Below are positions 63,226 to 64,000 of a DNA stretch of 64,000 nt, in pieces. The first letter of the stretch is position 1. Each line of letters starts with the position of its first letter. This DNA is from CAYMYN01 sp964394665 (GTDB lineage Bacteria > Planctomycetota > UBA1135 > GCA-002686595): positions 124,001 through 188,000 of the forward strand of contig CAYMYN010000006.1 of NCBI GenBank assembly GCA_964394665.1, in the 5' to 3' direction. Position numbers and translations under genes: made by a program. Under the pieces are notes generated by a model that saw only the letters and a list, made by a program, of their open reading frames with translations, ran no database searches and was not told the DNA's origin.

Positions 63226-64000
63226 GGCGCGCGGCCCCCCGCACGCTCGCCATCCGGGCGCCGAACTGGGTCGGGGACCTGGTGATGGCGACGCCGGTGA
63301 TCGAGGCCGCCTGCGCCGACCCGCGCTTCGAGCGCGTCGACGTGTTGGTGCGGGCCCACCTCGCGCCGCTGCTCTCCGGTTCGCCCTGGGCCGCGGCGCT
63401 GCGGCCGATCGCAGGCTCGGGCGCGGAGCTCGCGCTCTACCGCGAGCTCGCCCCGGACGCCGCGTTGCTGCTCTCGAACTCACCGGGCGCCGCCTGGCGC
63501 GCGTTCCGCGCCCGGGTGCCCCTGCGCGCGGGCGCGGCCCTGGGCGGGCGTCGGCCGCTCCTGACGCACGCCGTCGTGCCGCCCGCGCGCGCCGGCCGGC
63601 GCCTGCCGATCCCGACCGCGCACCTCCTGCGCGACGTGGCGGGACTGCTGGGTATCGCGGTGCCCGACCTGCACCCGCGCCTCGCCGTGCCCAGCGGCGC
63701 CGCGCAGGCCTGCGTGGCGACGCTCGAACGCGCGGGTCTCGCCGCGGGCGAACCCTACCTCGTCTGCACCCCGGGCGCGGCCTTCGGCGCCGCGAAACTC
63801 TGGCCGCCGGCGCGCTTCGCCGCGGCCCTCGACGCGCTCCACGCCGCGACCGGCCTGCGGGCGGTGATCGGCGGCGGGCCGGCCGAGGGCGCGACGATCG
63901 AAGCGGTGGCCGCGGCCTGCGCCTCGCCGATCGTCTCGCTCGCGCCCTTCGAGCGCGATCTGCCGCAACTGCTGGCCCTGGTGCGCGGCGCGCGGCTGTT
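63222..64000 (+). CDS. waaF: ADP-heptose:LPS heptosyltransferase (WaaF-like, partial)
   Basis: At least 259 residues from GTG 63222; runs off the right edge. The N-terminal motif LAIRAPNWVGDLVMATPVIE is the classic WaaF signature, and a later CTPGAAFGAAKLWPPARFAA matches the donor-binding region. It transfers the second heptose to the inner core of LPS at the cytoplasmic side of the inner membrane. It overlaps the upstream kinase gene (GTGA). The remaining C-terminal part lies beyond 64000, where more core genes are likely. Confidence 0.9.
   Translation, partial: MRRAAPRTLAIRAPNWVGDLVMATPVIEAACADPRFERVDVLVRAHLAPLLSGSPWAAALRPIAGSGAELALYRELAPDAALLLSNSPGAAWRAFRARVPLRAGAALGGRRPLLTHAVVPPARAGRRLPIPTAHLLRDVAGLLGIAVPDLHPRLAVPSGAAQACVATLERAGLAAGEPYLVCTPGAAFGAAKLWPPARFAAALDALHAATGLRAVIGGGPAEGATIEAVAAACASPIVSLAPFERDLPQLLALVRGARL

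Overview
This window looks like a piece of a Planctomycetota genome. It is very GC-rich (well above 65% by eye). It carries three large membrane-anchored Ser/Thr kinases fused to WD40, TPR or PDZ/sulfatase-modifying-factor domains, an ECF sigma factor next to one of them, secreted proteins with D-C-N-x-N-G calcium-type modules, and secreted proteins sharing a C-terminal domain with the WFRD...GPCG...N(S/T)NGL signature. Lipid A and heptose genes show a Gram-negative envelope with LPS. The lineage is an inference from gene content. Two runs of exactly ten N and one probable homopolymer frameshift suggest a draft or metagenome-assembled scaffold. I saw no rRNA, tRNA, CRISPR array, IS element or prophage.

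Layout. 0-6.2 kb: kinase-WD40 protein and two secreted D-C-N-G-N-G proteins. 6.2-10.4 kb: secreted alpha/beta hydrolase, SpoIIM-like and RDD membrane proteins, and a site-2-type protease. 10.6-12.7 kb: an aldehyde:ferredoxin oxidoreductase homologue carrying a MoaD/ThiS-like tail. 12.7-16.5 kb: a family 9 glycosyltransferase, a small membrane protein and an FG-GAP secreted protein. 16.6-20.8 kb: an overlapping radical SAM / GT2 / GT-C operon. 20.8-24.7 kb: a SurA-like double-parvulin protein and an M28 peptidase. 24.8-26.1 kb: a HAD-P-loop kinase fusion.

26.2-34.8 kb is the strangest part. A divergent regulator-like protein and an unknown 310-residue protein lead into a tandem duplication of about 3.6 kb. 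Each copy encodes a tiny exported protein whose start codon lies inside the end of the upstream gene, then a giant anchored beta-sandwich protein. The second copy begins with a chimeric 70-residue ORF, carries an assembly gap that appears too short, and ends with a poly-C frameshift. 34.9-48.8 kb: a 5'-nucleotidase, an ECF sigma/kinase pair, a DedA-ATP-grasp fusion, a kinase-PDZ-sulfatase-factor protein, an SdrD-like secreted protein, a fatty acid hydroxylase and a WD40-like protein.

49.1-57.0 kb is an envelope locus: omega-like RNA polymerase subunit, lpxK, an LpxL-type acyltransferase, an unknown exported protein, hldE, a cobalamin-type radical SAM enzyme, then separate hldA-like and hldC-like genes. 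A TauE/SafE transporter, an unknown exported protein and two coupled glutamate dehydrogenase genes follow; one of the two has lost two catalytic lysines. The window ends in a second LPS core block, a WaaP/KdkA-like kinase and a heptosyltransferase that runs off the edge. Adjacent same-strand genes often overlap by 1-17 nt, and several convergent genes nearly abut, so operons are tight and intergenic signals few.
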